A stretch of 64,000 nucleotides of DNA, taken from positions 26,603,001 to 26,667,000 of the forward strand of contig NC_091972.1 of assembly GCF_036711975.1 (NCBI RefSeq). Direction: 5' to 3'. Below the pieces are notes generated by a model, which saw only the letters and a list, made by a program, of their open reading frames with translations, had not been told where the DNA came from and ran no database searches. Source of the DNA: Onthophagus taurus. Lineage: Eukaryota > Arthropoda > Insecta > Coleoptera > Scarabaeidae. The position numbers and the translations under genes are program-made. The stretch's first letter is position 1, and every line of letters starts with the position of its first letter. Below, piece by piece: positions 1 to 11,225 of the stretch.

Positions 1-996
1 TTTCAATAGGCAGGTGGTTTGTTCTGAATTTAGAATAGAAGTAATATTGAAAACTATGAAAAATAAACAGAACAAACATAATAAACTGAAAAGACTAATT
101 GAAGAACGGAAACATAACGAAAAATAATACAAGGACAAAAAGAAAAAAGAGAATAAAAAAGAACAAAAAGATTTTGAAAGTAAAGACAATGAAGAAAAAT
201 TCTTTAAATTCACTACCTGAAGAATAACAGTATAAGATCCCGTTAGAAATATTAATATTAAAGATGAAGACTAGAAAATACATAAATTTGCACTTAAATA
301 TACTAACCTCAGTAATTTCAACTTAACTGATAAAGATAAAGAAATACTGAATTTAGGACACAAATTCTCAATTCCATACAAATACAAACCGATTGATATC
401 GCTCGACATCAAAAACAGTAACTCCCATAACAGTAATATAAGTAATAAATACAATTCAATTAAAAATAATACTATAGATTTAAAGAAAATAATAAGGATT
501 TAATTGTAACTTTAGGTTATAAAAATGTCGGTCTCGTCATCTTAAATAAGGAAACCTATTTGAATAAAGCATATGACTTATTTAAGGATAACAACATAAA
601 ATAAATTAAATATAATCCCACCATAAAATTTAATAACGGTTTAAAGAAATTATTTAGAGAAAAACAAGATTTGCTGGGAAAATTTAATATAACTAAATTC
701 AATTCATTAGAAATGAACCCACTAATTCCCACCTTAAAATCTCTAATAAAACTTCATAAAAAAGATAACAGCATTAGACCCATAATAAGTAATAAAAATA
801 CCCCCACATGTCGTGTCGCTAAAATTATACATACATTTTTATACAACATTTTCAATACTGAAATCCTATATAAAATATACAACTCATTAGAGTTGATAGA
901 AAAGATAAGAAAAATTAAACTCCAAAAAAAACTCAAAACTGATATCATTCGACATAAAAAATCTGTAGACTAATGTCCCCATTAATGACTCTATAT

Positions 997-1172
997 CAGT
1001 GGTTCTCAAACTATGGTACGCGTACCACTGATGGTACGCGAGAAGTTCTCAAGTGGTACGCAAAACAGTTTATATTTGCATTATCATTATTGTTTTTTTT
1101 TTGTTCAGTGGTACTACCTGATTTTTAAAATAGCCTTAGTGGTACGCAAGGATATAAGTTTGAGAACCGCTG
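997..1172. mobile_element. hAT-type MITE, 176 bp, with 8-bp target duplication
   Basis: The ends are inverted repeats CAGTGGTTCTCAAACT and AGTTTGAGAACCGCTG. They are flanked by the perfect 8-bp direct repeat CTCTATAT (989-996 and 1173-1180), which is the target-site length of hAT transposons. The interior repeats the motif 'GGTACGC' several times. The element carries no coding sequence. It sits inside the RT region of the Penelope-like element, so it is younger than that element. Confidence 0.93.
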
Positions 1173-1708
1173 CTCTATATCCATCATAGAAAGGTTTCTG
1201 ATTTCCAACTTAGACAAATTAAATTTGAATAAAAAGGAAATCAACGTCTTCATCGAAATGTTGACTAATTCTAGAATACTATTCTAGAATTCTAAAACAA
1301 TATTAACAAATTAATCTACCCTCGTTCCTATGCTTAACATAAATACATTTCTTTACCATACAACCCTGCAATACAAAGACTTTTTAAAAACAATAAGTAT
1401 ATCCCAGTTCAATACAAAAATCGTTTTTTCTTCTAATAACAATATTGGGAAGACCTTAATTAATAATAACCATAAAGTTAATCAATTAGAGTTAAGTGAC
1501 ATATACTATAAACTGTAAAGATTGCGAAGGTTTTTACATAGGCCAGAAATTTGTACACAAGATTTAAAGAACATACGACCCAAATTCTTCAAAAGCTTCC
1601 ATAAACACCTAACACAACAAAATCTCAAAACGAATATTATTAAAATATATTATGTCTTATAAAGAAATTAAAAAAATCCAAAGAGTTGGATCTACAAGAG
1701 CTACTTAT

Positions 1709-1963
1709 CAGGTCGTTGAGCTGCCGTGCGCTCCGCCAGGACGTTGAGCTGCCGTGCGCTCCGCCAGGTTGCGGTCGAGATGATGTGTGGGTCGGGGGGT
1801 TGGGGCGGCGGTAACTCGTCATTGGCAACGAGTAAGCGGTATCGTCACCTAACGAGATGCTTTCTCATACCATCTCAAGCCTCGAAAGGAGAATGCACAA
1901 GGGGCCCACTGGGGCCTAAGTGCGCGCGTAAAAACTACGCACTCCACGCTTACATACATACAT
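1709..1963 (+). mobile_element. GC-rich retroposed insert with 13-bp target duplication
   Basis: A 255-bp GC-rich block in very AT-rich surroundings. It is bounded by the 13-bp direct repeat AAGAGCTACTTAT at 1696-1708 and 1964-1976. It ends in (ACAT)3-like repeats (about 1950-1963), as 3' tails of 5'-truncated non-LTR retrotransposons or SINEs often do. Its 5' part holds a 27-bp unit repeated in tandem (1714-1740 and 1742-1768). The 79-aa open frame through it has no recognisable domain and is probably incidental. Which LINE or SINE family it comes from is unknown. Confidence 0.75.
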
Positions 1964-2159
1964 AAGAGCTACTTATATTCAAAAATAAGAATAATCCCAA
2001 TTTACTTAACGATACTACCGATTTTAACGCAACAAGATGTTTTATGAGATTTATGTAATTTTTCATCCTTCTCTAATACTACTGTTAAAAAACTTTTTAT
2101 ACTATAATACCTACGTTCATGTCATTGCCTTCACAGTTTATGTTTTCGTTACCTTCACC

Positions 2160-3426
2160 AATATTATCTACCTTTAGAAATAATTTGAGGTCATTTTACT
2201 TGTTTTCTATTCTTCGTTGTATTTTACATGTTTGATAACTAAGTATGCGTAAAACCTAATTTTATTTTTACTGTTATTTCTCACAGTTGTGCTCGATGAA
2301 GATAACCCTGTAATCAAAACAATTGCTACACCGAAATAAATATGAAATAAATGAAATATTTACATATATCATTGTTTGAAAGCAAACATAATTTGTTTTA
2401 TTGTTTTTATACTAAATAAGAAAAACGATGAACCTAAAATCCACATTAGCTACATTTTTTTCAGTTAGTAGATAAGTATAGCTAGATATTAACCGGTGGA
2501 TATTAACCCCTTTATGCTGTACCTTTGACGTTGGAACGTATGGAGCGGAATACTGGAAGGAAAACTTATAGGCACAAAAATTATGACCAACAGGTCATAA
2601 TTTATCTATAGGGTAGACTAAAATACCTGTTTTTTTCAAGAAAAAACCAACAACCAGGGAAATATGATGGAGAGAATATGAAATGCTATTAGAAAAGTGT
2701 CCAGGACTGATCGTCAAGCATCGTTTTTTTTCCGCCGAAACTAGACATTTTGAACATTTGTCAGCTATTTCTGGCTAAAATTTTAGTAATTCTAAGTGTT
2801 TTGGTTTATTTTGTTTTATTCTTATTATAAAGTGTGTATGGTGGCCCTACAAAAATTTTTGTGCTGTGTGATTTGTTTATTAAGGTAACTTGATTCGATT
2901 AAAAATTAGGCAGCCCTAATTTTGAAAAACTGATAATGGAATCCGACAACCGACATTATTTGACATATTTTGGTCAAATCCGCGCGGAGTTCCGCCAAGT
3001 CGTTTTCGAAATAACCGCATCCTACTAAACCGCGATTTTCCGCGAAACTATATGGAATATCGAAAAAATAAAATATGCCATTCATTAAGAACACATCAGG
3101 CTACCACCTGTTCAAAACTCAAATTTTTTCGTTGCCGGACAACAAAGTTGCCGGTACCGTAAAAAAACCCCTTTTTTCATTTAATTCGCGATAAAAAGAA
3201 AACCGGGGATCCAAAAATGTTCAAATTAACATATGTTACGTAGAAATGTTCAGTGATTACAATAAACTTTACCGCAATTTGTTTCATCGAGTGGTTACGA
3301 AAATATCGATCCCTAAAGGGCATTATCATTATCGAGAGTTGCAGCCAATCCATACCTTTATGGGTACACCCGGCATAACAAGGATATTTTAATAACTAAA
3401 CTGTAAAAGTTTCTAAAATTCATTAC
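2160..3426. other. No recognised gene
   Basis: AT-rich sequence. I searched the minus strand for the missing C-terminal exons of kaptin and found none. An open minus-strand frame at about 3180-3385 has no family resemblance that I recognise. Confidence 0.5.
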
Positions 3427-5320
3427 CTATCTACTATTTCCTAACAATATCTCATCCTCACCATCGAAATCCAAATCAGCAACTTCCACACATGAACTTA
3501 TACTAACAACTTCAGATCTTCTTAATGTTTTATATTGATCCAATCCGTTTTTAATACAATCACTAAAATCGATATCAATATATTATTAGTTTATATACAG
3601 TGTGTTTGGTTTTAGTTGTCACAGCAGATATGTTGGTTATTGTTGTAGATATGACAAAATGTTATAGAAGGAAAGTTGCTCCACACTTAATATTCTATTG
3701 TCTGCCATATTCAAAAAAACAATTGAGCATCAAATGTGTTGTTAAAACATTTCCAACTTTATTATGTATTATAAAACTAAAAAAATCTATTTACAATGAT
3801 AGATTATTTAATCAATTAATAACACAAATTAATAATTAAGTAGCAAATGCACGGTTACATAGATTAGTGTTGTTCTCAAAAGAGTAGGCGGTTAAACAAT
3901 TGACATTATTTGGAAGCTGTCAGTTTTAAATAACAATAACTTAATAAGTCAACCAAATTAAAATTTCAGAATTTGTTTTTAATTGATTAGATAATTATGG
4001 CATAAGTCATTGTAAATAGATTTTTTTTATAGTTTTATAATATGTAATAAAATTAGGCATGTTCCATTTAAAATTTTGACATGTTCCCTGTATCTAACAC
4101 ATTTGATACTCAATGGTTTTTTTGAACAGGGTAGATAATAGAACATTAAGTGAGCAACATTTTGTCATACCTCTAACAATAATCAAGATATCTCTTATGA
4201 TAACCAAAATGAAACACACTGTATATAGTTTTAGTTTAATCATACAAAAATACCACTGATGGCAGTGAGGTATTTGTTACAATAACATTTAAAACTGGAA
4301 AATCATTTTCATCCATATCTTTAAGATCATGTTTATTATTTTTGATTAAAGTTCTAGGCTTTTGAATAGATTTGTGCTCCTCAAAAATTTTCACCTGAGA
4401 CACATAACTTATAAAATTTGTGCTGTGATTAAAAATAATCGTTTTCGTTTTCACACAAATTCTACACATTCGAACATAACCAGCTTCTGTACCAAATACA
4501 GTCAATCGCCTAAAAAAATAAATAATAAAAATAAATACACTATATTAAATAATGTAATCAACTTACTGGGAATAATTATTAAAATATTGTATTTCAATCC
4601 AAGTAATCATGTCTGGTGTTTTATAAAATTCAGGGAAATATTCCATAAAAAGGATTTCTTGAAATGTATGGAGCAAATTATCTTCTTTATACATATGAAC
4701 TTGTCGGTCATTTCCAGTCAAAATAAACACAGGTTCTCTCTTAACTAACTTATTATCCTTCCATTTAATTAAGTCTGTGTGACCATGAAAATGTGGAATA
4801 AAATTCAGTTGAACATTAAAACAATTCTGTGCAATATTATCAATATTAATTTCCTCATTGTCCTCATATTCTGAGTAAATATTTAGATATGTTTCCACCA
4901 AATCCTTACAACTCTAAAAATTTCTAAGTAATCTGCATTAAAACAATGATAAGAACCTACTTTTATTATAGTGATTCCTATAACAAAATCGTTTCTTTTG
5001 TCTGATTTATTAAAAGCATCAATAGTTATAATTTCGGAACTAGCTAAAAACTTCAAAAATAAATCTTAATTTAAAAGAAATATAGATAATAAAGATAATT
5101 TACATGGAATATAAGTGAATGGAATCTCCTTAGTAGTTGGAATTAGGATAGAATTAGGCTTTTCTAAATATTCCAAGCAAAAAACTTGTCGTTTCAAAGA
5201 AGCCACCAATATTTTATAAGTACCATTTATCAACTTTAAAAAACATATGGTATTCACATTTCCTTGGGATGGCATTGGAAAATAATGAGCGTGGTTTAAA
5301 TTTTCCATTCCTTCTTGCAT
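3427..5320 (-). CDS. KPTN: Kaptin (KICSTOR subunit), 5 exons seen, 3' part missing
   Basis: Kaptin is a beta-propeller-like subunit of KICSTOR, which holds GATOR1 at the lysosome to restrain mTORC1 when amino acids are low. Minus-strand exons are 5104-5320, 4961-5043, 4567-4913, 4246-4509 and 3435-3562 (or a stop at 3427-3429). Each boundary has GT..AG and the phases join. Conserved blocks in order resemble human kaptin: KEIPFTYIP, IITIDAFNKS, YLNIYSEYE, NIAQNCFNVQL, FILTGNDRQVHMYKE, LTVFGTEAGYVR, and DLDFDGEDEILLGN. The start at 5320 precedes the region matching the family's first propeller strand. Only about 246 of about 430 expected residues are present. The last visible exon either splices at a weak GTAGAT donor (3434) to exons I cannot find, or ends early. 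An intron of this gene carries a MITE (3594-4225). Confidence 0.87.
3594..4225. mobile_element. MITE with ~145-bp inverted repeats, in a KPTN intron
   Basis: The two ends start TACAGTGTGTTT and are flanked by TA, suggesting a Tc1/mariner-type element. The arms are alignable for about 145 bp: the left arm runs 3596 to about 3745, and the right arm is its reverse complement from about 4080 to 4223. They share blocks such as ATATGACAAAATGTT and TTCAAAAAAAC. There is no transposase; the 79-aa frame at 3600-3839 is incidental. It lies between the GTATGA donor of KPTN exon 4 and the TTTTAG acceptor of exon 5, so it should be removed by splicing. Confidence 0.85.
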
Positions 5321-6008
5321 TTTGCCAAGATGGAAACAAGAACCATAAAATATTTATATAAACCATAAACACCATAAAACAATTATTTGTTGTCAAATTT
5401 TGACATGTCCAAAACAATTGGTTCGATTGAACTGTAATTTTAAACTAAAGTAGATAATTATTTCAGTAATTTTAGATATCGATATAATTTATGTTTTACT
5501 AAGTTTATAAATGTAAACCGATTTAACAAACAAATTAAATTTATAGTATTTTAAAAATAAGAATGGTTCGATTAACTTGGTCGCTAGAATTTCAAGAATG
5601 TTTAAATTATTATATAGGTATATTATAATCTTTATATTCATATAATTATGTATAAATACATTTTTCATATATTAATAATATAAATATAAACAAAATATTA
5701 AAAAAGTATTTTTGATAAATTAACTGTTTAAATTTCCCACTCTCATCAAATTCTGCCACAATTTCATTTTACCAACCCACCCAAAAATCACATAACCATA
5801 CTTTTAATATTAATTTGGAAATTCATAAGATTTTATTAAATAATTAGTATTTTAATAATGTATTTAATCAATTAATTATGAATTCATCATTATAAGTTAC
5901 GAACTGTAAGAATCTCATCATCATTTAAGCTTCTATCGAAAATAGAAAAAGTAAGGTTAGTTTAAAAAACTAATTAGTGAATATTTTTCACAAAGCCCTT
6001 CTTTCTAG
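5321..6008. promoter_or_regulatory. Divergent KPTN/POLI intergenic region
   Basis: The 688 bp between the two divergent start codons must hold both promoters and 5' UTRs. The sequence is very AT-rich with several TATA-like runs (5600-5700), so no single core promoter can be picked by eye. No transposon ends were seen in it. Confidence 0.5.
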
Positions 6009-7799
6009 ATGAATCCGTCAACATTAAACGCAAATTCCCACGACCGAACGATCATCCATGTAGATATGGACTGTTTTTATGCCCAAGTTGAAATGAACAA
6101 AAACCCATCCTTGTTTGATAAACCTCTGGGAATTCAACAAAAAAACATTGTCGTCACTTGTAATTATATCGCTCGTGAATATGGCGTAAAAAAATGCATG
6201 TTAATTACAGACGCTCAAAAAACGTGTCCTAATTTAGTTTTAGTTAATGGCGAAGATCTTCATGATTATCGTCAAATCTCTTATAAGGTAACAACTTTTT
6301 TACAACAATTTACACCTCTAGTCGAAAGATTAGGTATGGATGAGAATTATTTAGATGTAACCAATTTGGTAAAAACTAGGTTAGGTTCAGATTGTGTTAA
6401 TAAAGTTTGTAGTTTTAATGCTTTAAAGCCCGTGGGCCACATTTTTGGTGATTTAAAGTTTGATGAGGATGATGATTGTGATTGTGGTTGTTTTGAACGA
6501 TTAACTATGGGAACGATTATTGCTAAAGAAATTCGTGATGCCTTAAAAGCAAATTTTCAATTAACTTCTTGCGCAGGAATAGCTCATAATAAGTTATTAG
6601 CAAAAATTGTAGGCGGTATTCATAAACCTAATCAACAAACGGTTTTGTATCCCAATAATGCTTTAGAATTAATGAGTTCCTTATCATCGTTTGCAATGAT
6701 CCCAGGAATTGGTAAAGTAATGGAAGAAATTTTAACTAAGGAATGTTTAAAACTGGACGATTTGCAATGTATTGAAAATTTGGGGCGATTAAAAACTTTA
6801 TTTGGCGCCGAAAAGGGACGTTTGATTCATAATCTAAGTTTAGGTATTGATAACTCTTTAGTAAAACCGTCAGGAAAACCTCAAAGTATTGGTTTGGAAG
6901 ATAGTTTTAAAAAAATTACAGCAGTAGGAGAAGTTAAAGAGAAATTTTTATATTTATTAACCAGATTAATGATTTTGGTAAGCGAGGATGGGCGAATACC
7001 ACGAACGATAAAAATTACAATACGATTATTCGATGTTTTAAAAAAAACCAGTCATAAAGAAACGAAACAGACTAATTTAAATACTTCATTATTCACAATA
7101 GAAAATACTAAGATCCGTTTAAATCCCCAATCGAACGAAAAAATCATCTCAATCATAATGAATTTGGCGAATAAAATCATTTCAAATCATACCAATAAAC
7201 CATACAACATAACCTTATTGGGTTTATCTTTTACTAAGTTCATCGAAAGAGCAAAAAAGTCTTCATCAATTAGCTCATTTTTAAGAAAAAATGTCGAAGT
7301 TCAATCCATAACTAATATAGAACACAAAACCGATTTAACTCCGATGGAGTGCAGTTCAATATCTATGCCAGAAGTAACCACAATGACTACGGACGGATCG
7401 GAATCCGATTACGAACCGTCGCCAAAGAAAAAAATTAAAAGACGATCATTTCCGGCGATAATTTCAAAAAAACGATCATCATGTTTCGATCAAGATCTTC
7501 CATCGCCGTCGAAATTGAAAGTCGCTGATTTACATTTGAGTAATAATGATGGTAGTGCTGACGATTTTGAGAATGCAACATCTTCTAGTTCAAGTTTAAA
7601 GCCGATTCAATGTCCACTAAACGCAACCGAAGAAGTTTTCAGGGTCCTGCCTAGAGATATTCAAGAAGAATTGTGGGCAGAATATACTGCTTCTTCAGCT
7701 GTCGCTTCTGTGAGAAGTAGTAGTTGTAAGGAAGAACGTGAAAACGGAACAAAACCGAAAATAAATACATTGTTAAATTATTTTGTAAAGAATTGTTGA
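6009..7799 (+). CDS. POLI: DNA polymerase iota (Y-family translesion polymerase)
   Basis: A single 596-codon open frame encodes a Rad30B/pol iota translesion polymerase that copies past damaged bases in the nucleus. The N-terminal catalytic core matches the family closely: HVDMDCFYAQVEM (residues 17-29, metal ligand D19), KPLGIQQKNIVVTCNY (38-53), LVLVNGEDL (76-84), and ERLGMDENYLD (106-116, catalytic D111/E112). The thumb and little-finger domains follow to about residue 420. The C-terminal third is low-complexity with basic K/R patches (about 470-500). It also has a ubiquitin-binding UBM-like helix (FRVLPRDIQEELWAEY, 544-559) and a terminal PIP-like box (NTLLNYF) for PCNA. The start was chosen as the first ATG before the catalytic core. 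A polyadenylation signal AATAAA follows at 7824. The gene is intact and intronless, and diverges from KPTN. Confidence 0.97.
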   Translation: MNPSTLNANSHDRTIIHVDMDCFYAQVEMNKNPSLFDKPLGIQQKNIVVTCNYIAREYGVKKCMLITDAQKTCPNLVLVNGEDLHDYRQISYKVTTFLQQFTPLVERLGMDENYLDVTNLVKTRLGSDCVNKVCSFNALKPVGHIFGDLKFDEDDDCDCGCFERLTMGTIIAKEIRDALKANFQLTSCAGIAHNKLLAKIVGGIHKPNQQTVLYPNNALELMSSLSSFAMIPGIGKVMEEILTKECLKLDDLQCIENLGRLKTLFGAEKGRLIHNLSLGIDNSLVKPSGKPQSIGLEDSFKKITAVGEVKEKFLYLLTRLMILVSEDGRIPRTIKITIRLFDVLKKTSHKETKQTNLNTSLFTIENTKIRLNPQSNEKIISIIMNLANKIISNHTNKPYNITLLGLSFTKFIERAKKSSSISSFLRKNVEVQSITNIEHKTDLTPMECSSISMPEVTTMTTDGSESDYEPSPKKKIKRRSFPAIISKKRSSCFDQDLPSPSKLKVADLHLSNNDGSADDFENATSSSSSLKPIQCPLNATEEVFRVLPRDIQEELWAEYTASSAVASVRSSSCKEERENGTKPKINTLLNYFVKNC

Positions 7800-7823
7800 A
7801 CGGCGAGGTATGAATATTTATTC

Positions 7824-7829
7824 AATAAA
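7824..7829 (+). terminator. POLI polyadenylation signal AATAAA
   Basis: A canonical hexamer 25 bp after the POLI stop codon. Confidence 0.6.
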
Positions 7830-8457
7830 GACATGGAAGTTAGGGAAAAAAAGTGTTACACAAAGTTATTTTTGTATCGAGAGAAAATGTTAAGCTAAAT
7901 ACGACTTTTAATTTTTTAATTTATAATTTGGTTAGCGGTTTTATAATACAAAAAATACATTTTTTAAATAAAAAGTTTGCAGTTTTTTTATTGAATATAA
8001 ACACAATATAAAAAAATACAGCATGTTGTGATTTATCCAAAATTATTCTCAACGAATGCCGAATCCTGTTTAAGATGGTAAAATCACTTTTAGCGAAATA
8101 GTTGTATAAAATGTGTTATTCTATCATGATATTATAACTTGCCAAAGCTTTATAACTTACAACTTTCTCAAATTTAGGAAGACAAAATACAAAAATTGGT
8201 CATTTTTCTGTGGTATAATCATGCGGTATTTGGCTTACTCTATGACCGGCCTATAATATAGTAATTTTTTTTTGATTAGAATCGTTTCATTACCACAATC
8301 CGGATGTTTAATTAATTTTTCTGGTCTTTAATTTTGTTAAGATTATTGTATTGTTGATTATACTGTACGGTTGTATGCAATGTGTATTGAACATACATAT
8401 ACTGAGTTTATATAGTGATAGTCCACACCTTTAACTGTATTTATAATACAGTTAGTA
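7830..8457. other. No recognised feature
   Basis: AT-rich spacer between POLI and the mariner element. No ORF or repeat end was recognised. Confidence 0.5.
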
Positions 8458-10432
8458 TACAGTTTGTCCGTAAAGTAACGGATATAGGTGATAATATCAT
8501 TATGAATGGTTTATGGAAAAAACCCTGAAACGGGTCTAAAGATCTAAATTTTTTGCAACTTTTTGGTGTAGGTTTTAAATTTTTTCCGCCATTTTTATTC
8601 GAGTTATGACGTCATCGATATTTTTTTCAAATGGCAATCCTCCATTTTTATTACGGAATATGAAAGAGATTTTTTTTCTGAATCTATTACAGTCAATATT
8701 AATATTGGTTACATAACAAATATTTCGAAAAAAATTACTTTAAAGTTTAATTACTTCAAATTCGTTTGACATGAAAAAATAGCAGTAGCCATGAATAACA
8801 ATCGGTTTAATTACAAATAAAAAATAAAATTAATAAATTAAATGAATAAATAACAAATAAAATTAATAAATTTAATGAATAAATGAAAAATTAAAATTAA
8901 GTTAAGTGTTCAAATTGTGCACCATGGGCAGCTTGACAGTAACCTAAACGATTTTTAAATTCTTCCTGACAATTCTCTAAGATATCAGGAGTTATTCACT
9001 GAACTTCTTCTCGGATTCTGATTTGTAGTTCAACCAAAGTATTTGATCTAGTGGTATAAACTTTACTCTTCAGATATCCCCAAAGAAAGAAGTCCAGCGG
9101 AGTCAAAATCAGGTGATCTTGCAGGCCATTCAATTGACCCTCTTCTCCCAATCCATTGATTGGGAAATAATTGATTTAAATATGCACGAACAGGAACCGT
9201 ATAGCGTGGCGGCGCGCCATATTGTTGGAAGAACAATTGCAGTTGAAATCGACTTGGGTCAATATCATCGGGAAATCTGGCCCTTATGGAATGAGATCTG
9301 TTTGTAGAAAATCTAAATATCTCTCTCCAGTTAAGGTTCCCTCAAAAAAGTAAGGGCCCAGGATAGTATCCTGTACTATTCCGCACCACACATTAATCTT
9401 TTGCGGATATTGGGTATGCGATTCTCTTGTCCAATGTGGATTTTGGGTAGCGCAATACCGACAATATTGTCTGTTAACTTGCCCACTCAATGTAAATGTT
9501 GCCTCATCGGAAGAAATTATGTTTTTAACGAAATCACCGTCATTGAGCTCATGAATGACGTTTACCTTACTTATAGGGATGATATTTTGCGGTTTTTAAT
9601 ATTTTGTGAACCGTTGTTTTACTAATGGCCAGATTCGACCCAATATCCCTTACTGTAATATGAGGGTTTCCTTGCACAGCCATAACAACCTTATATTGAG
9701 CCTCGTCTGAAACATTTGGTGGGCCAGACTTCGAGAGATCCCGTACATGCCCATGATTTTTAAATTTAGTGACAATGCGGTTTACCGTACTTTGGCTTAT
9801 GGGTTCATGGCCAGGATATGTTGCATTAAAGAGCTCTACTACTTCTTTTTGAGTTCGAGTTCAATCCCCAATTCCAATCAAACACACAATTTCTATTCTT
9901 TCCCGCTCGGTCAAACGTACCATTTTAATAAATTAACAACGAAAACAAATAAAAGTAAACAATAAACAAAAATTAACTCAAAAGTGATGTAAGAACAGTT
10001 TAAATCAGTGCTATAAGAAACAACAAGCTTTACTAAATCAGTGCTTGACACTTATAAAACTTATAGAATTGTTTAAAATGATTCGTTACCATAGTTACTC
10101 ATGGCTACTGCTATTTTTTCCATGTCAAGCAAATTTGAAGTAATTAAACTTTAAAGTAATTTTACTCGAAAATTTTCTTATGTAACGAATATTAATATTG
10201 ACTGTACTAGGTTCAGAAAATTTCTTTCATATACCGCAATAAAAATGGGGGATTGTCATTTGAAAAAAATATCGATGACGTCATATCTCGGTTAAAAATG
10301 GCGGAAAAAATTTGTAACCTACACCAAAAAGATGCAAAAAATTTAGATCTTTAGACTCCTTTCAGGGCTTTTTCCATAAACCGTTCATAATGATTTTATC
10401 GCCTATATCCGTTACTTTACGGACAGACTGTA
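8458..10432 (-). mobile_element. Mariner/Tc1-type transposon, near full length, inactive
   Basis: Very long inverted repeats (about 345 bp) run from 8458 to about 8803 and from about 10085 to 10432. They begin CAGT(T/C)TGTCCGTAAAGTAA and are flanked by TA. The transposase lies on the minus strand from about 9923 to 8910. It starts MVRLTERERIEIV, followed by helix-turn-helix text (VNRIVTKFKNHGHV, NLAISKTTVHKILK). The catalytic-region block reads KINVWCGIVQDTILGPYFFEG (at about 9400), and it ends CQAAHGAQFEHL-stop. At least one in-frame stop (about 9865) and frameshifts break it, so it is non-autonomous now. A second copy of the same family lies at 11226-12218. Confidence 0.92.
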
Positions 10433-10434
10433 TA

Positions 10435-11225
10435 TAACTACGTTTATTTAGTTCACTAGGCTTTAGTTTTTAAATTAAAAAAATAAACATCACATACTCA
10501 CATTTCTATTTGATTTTTCTTACACGATTCATAATGAATCATTACAATTCTTTTTTTATTTTGTAACCTGAAGCATTAGCTATAAGATGGTATATAAGAC
10601 ATTACTTACTTCCACTGACTTTAGAAAATATTGACTATCAAATGAGGAATGTGACAAAAATGAGGTAACATAGTGGCGTAAATTCGGGGTTAAATCTCAA
10701 TATTCTGACGCTTCGAAAGAAAAGCAGAAGTGATATGATTATGACACTTTCATATCTCAAGTAAAGTGGATTCATATCCCCATTGTCAAACCCAAAGGAA
10801 ATGAAACAAAGAGTGTCACAAACGCGGATACTTTAAATCAAAATTTCAATAGAATTTATGCGCGATATTAAATTTCATTTTATTTTTTTATAATACAATT
10901 AAATTTGTATAGTAAAAAATTAAATTTCATTTATCGTAATAAACGGTTGGTTAAGTCAGTTGAAAAGCTATACTAACGCATCCTCCCACATTCTACAGTT
11001 TATATTACAATTTAATTCTAACAAAAACATATAAATAGACATGAATCCATAAAAATTCATAAAATACTCCAAATTAATCGACTAGAACGTTTTTCGTTAA
11101 GTTTGTATATGAACCTCATAAATAAACAAACTTGACCACTTCCGGTTACGCAATTTAACTGATATTTAATATTTACATATTTTCATGACTACAAAGAATT
11201 TATTAATAAACTTCATACATTTATT
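10435..11225. other. No recognised feature
   Basis: AT-rich sequence between the two mariner copies with no coding potential or repeat structure that I can support. Confidence 0.5.

Larger units (their letters stand above)
1..2160 (+). mobile_element. Decayed Penelope-like element (RT + GIY-YIG endonuclease)
   Basis: Frames on the plus strand read as a Penelope-like retroelement broken by many stops and frameshifts. An N-terminal Lys/Asn-rich region lies at about 50-300. The pre-RT block at about 500-960 includes KLHKKDNSIRPIISNK, the family's conserved K-H-K...RPI(V/I)S signature followed by a 'TP/SPT..(A)K' stretch. More RT sequence continues to about 1270. A GIY-YIG endonuclease trace (C.DCEGFYIGQ followed by a RFKEHT-like stretch) lies at about 1505-1580. 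Most of the RT palm (YADD region) is missing between about 1270 and 1330. Two later insertions interrupt it, a hAT MITE at 997-1172 and a GC-rich insert at 1709-1963. The ends are not defined, since the left end runs off the window. It is non-functional. Confidence 0.8.

Noticed and set aside
1726-1965. 79-aa GC-rich ORF or CpG island of a gene
   Set aside because: Lies wholly inside a retroposed insert with target duplication; no domain.
3180-3385. Minus-strand open frame considered as the missing kaptin C-terminus
   Set aside because: Its text lacks the family's late propeller motifs and no good splice join links it to the 3435-3562 exon.
4362-4748. 128-aa plus-strand open frame
   Set aside because: Antisense to kaptin exons, which match the family with correct splice phases.
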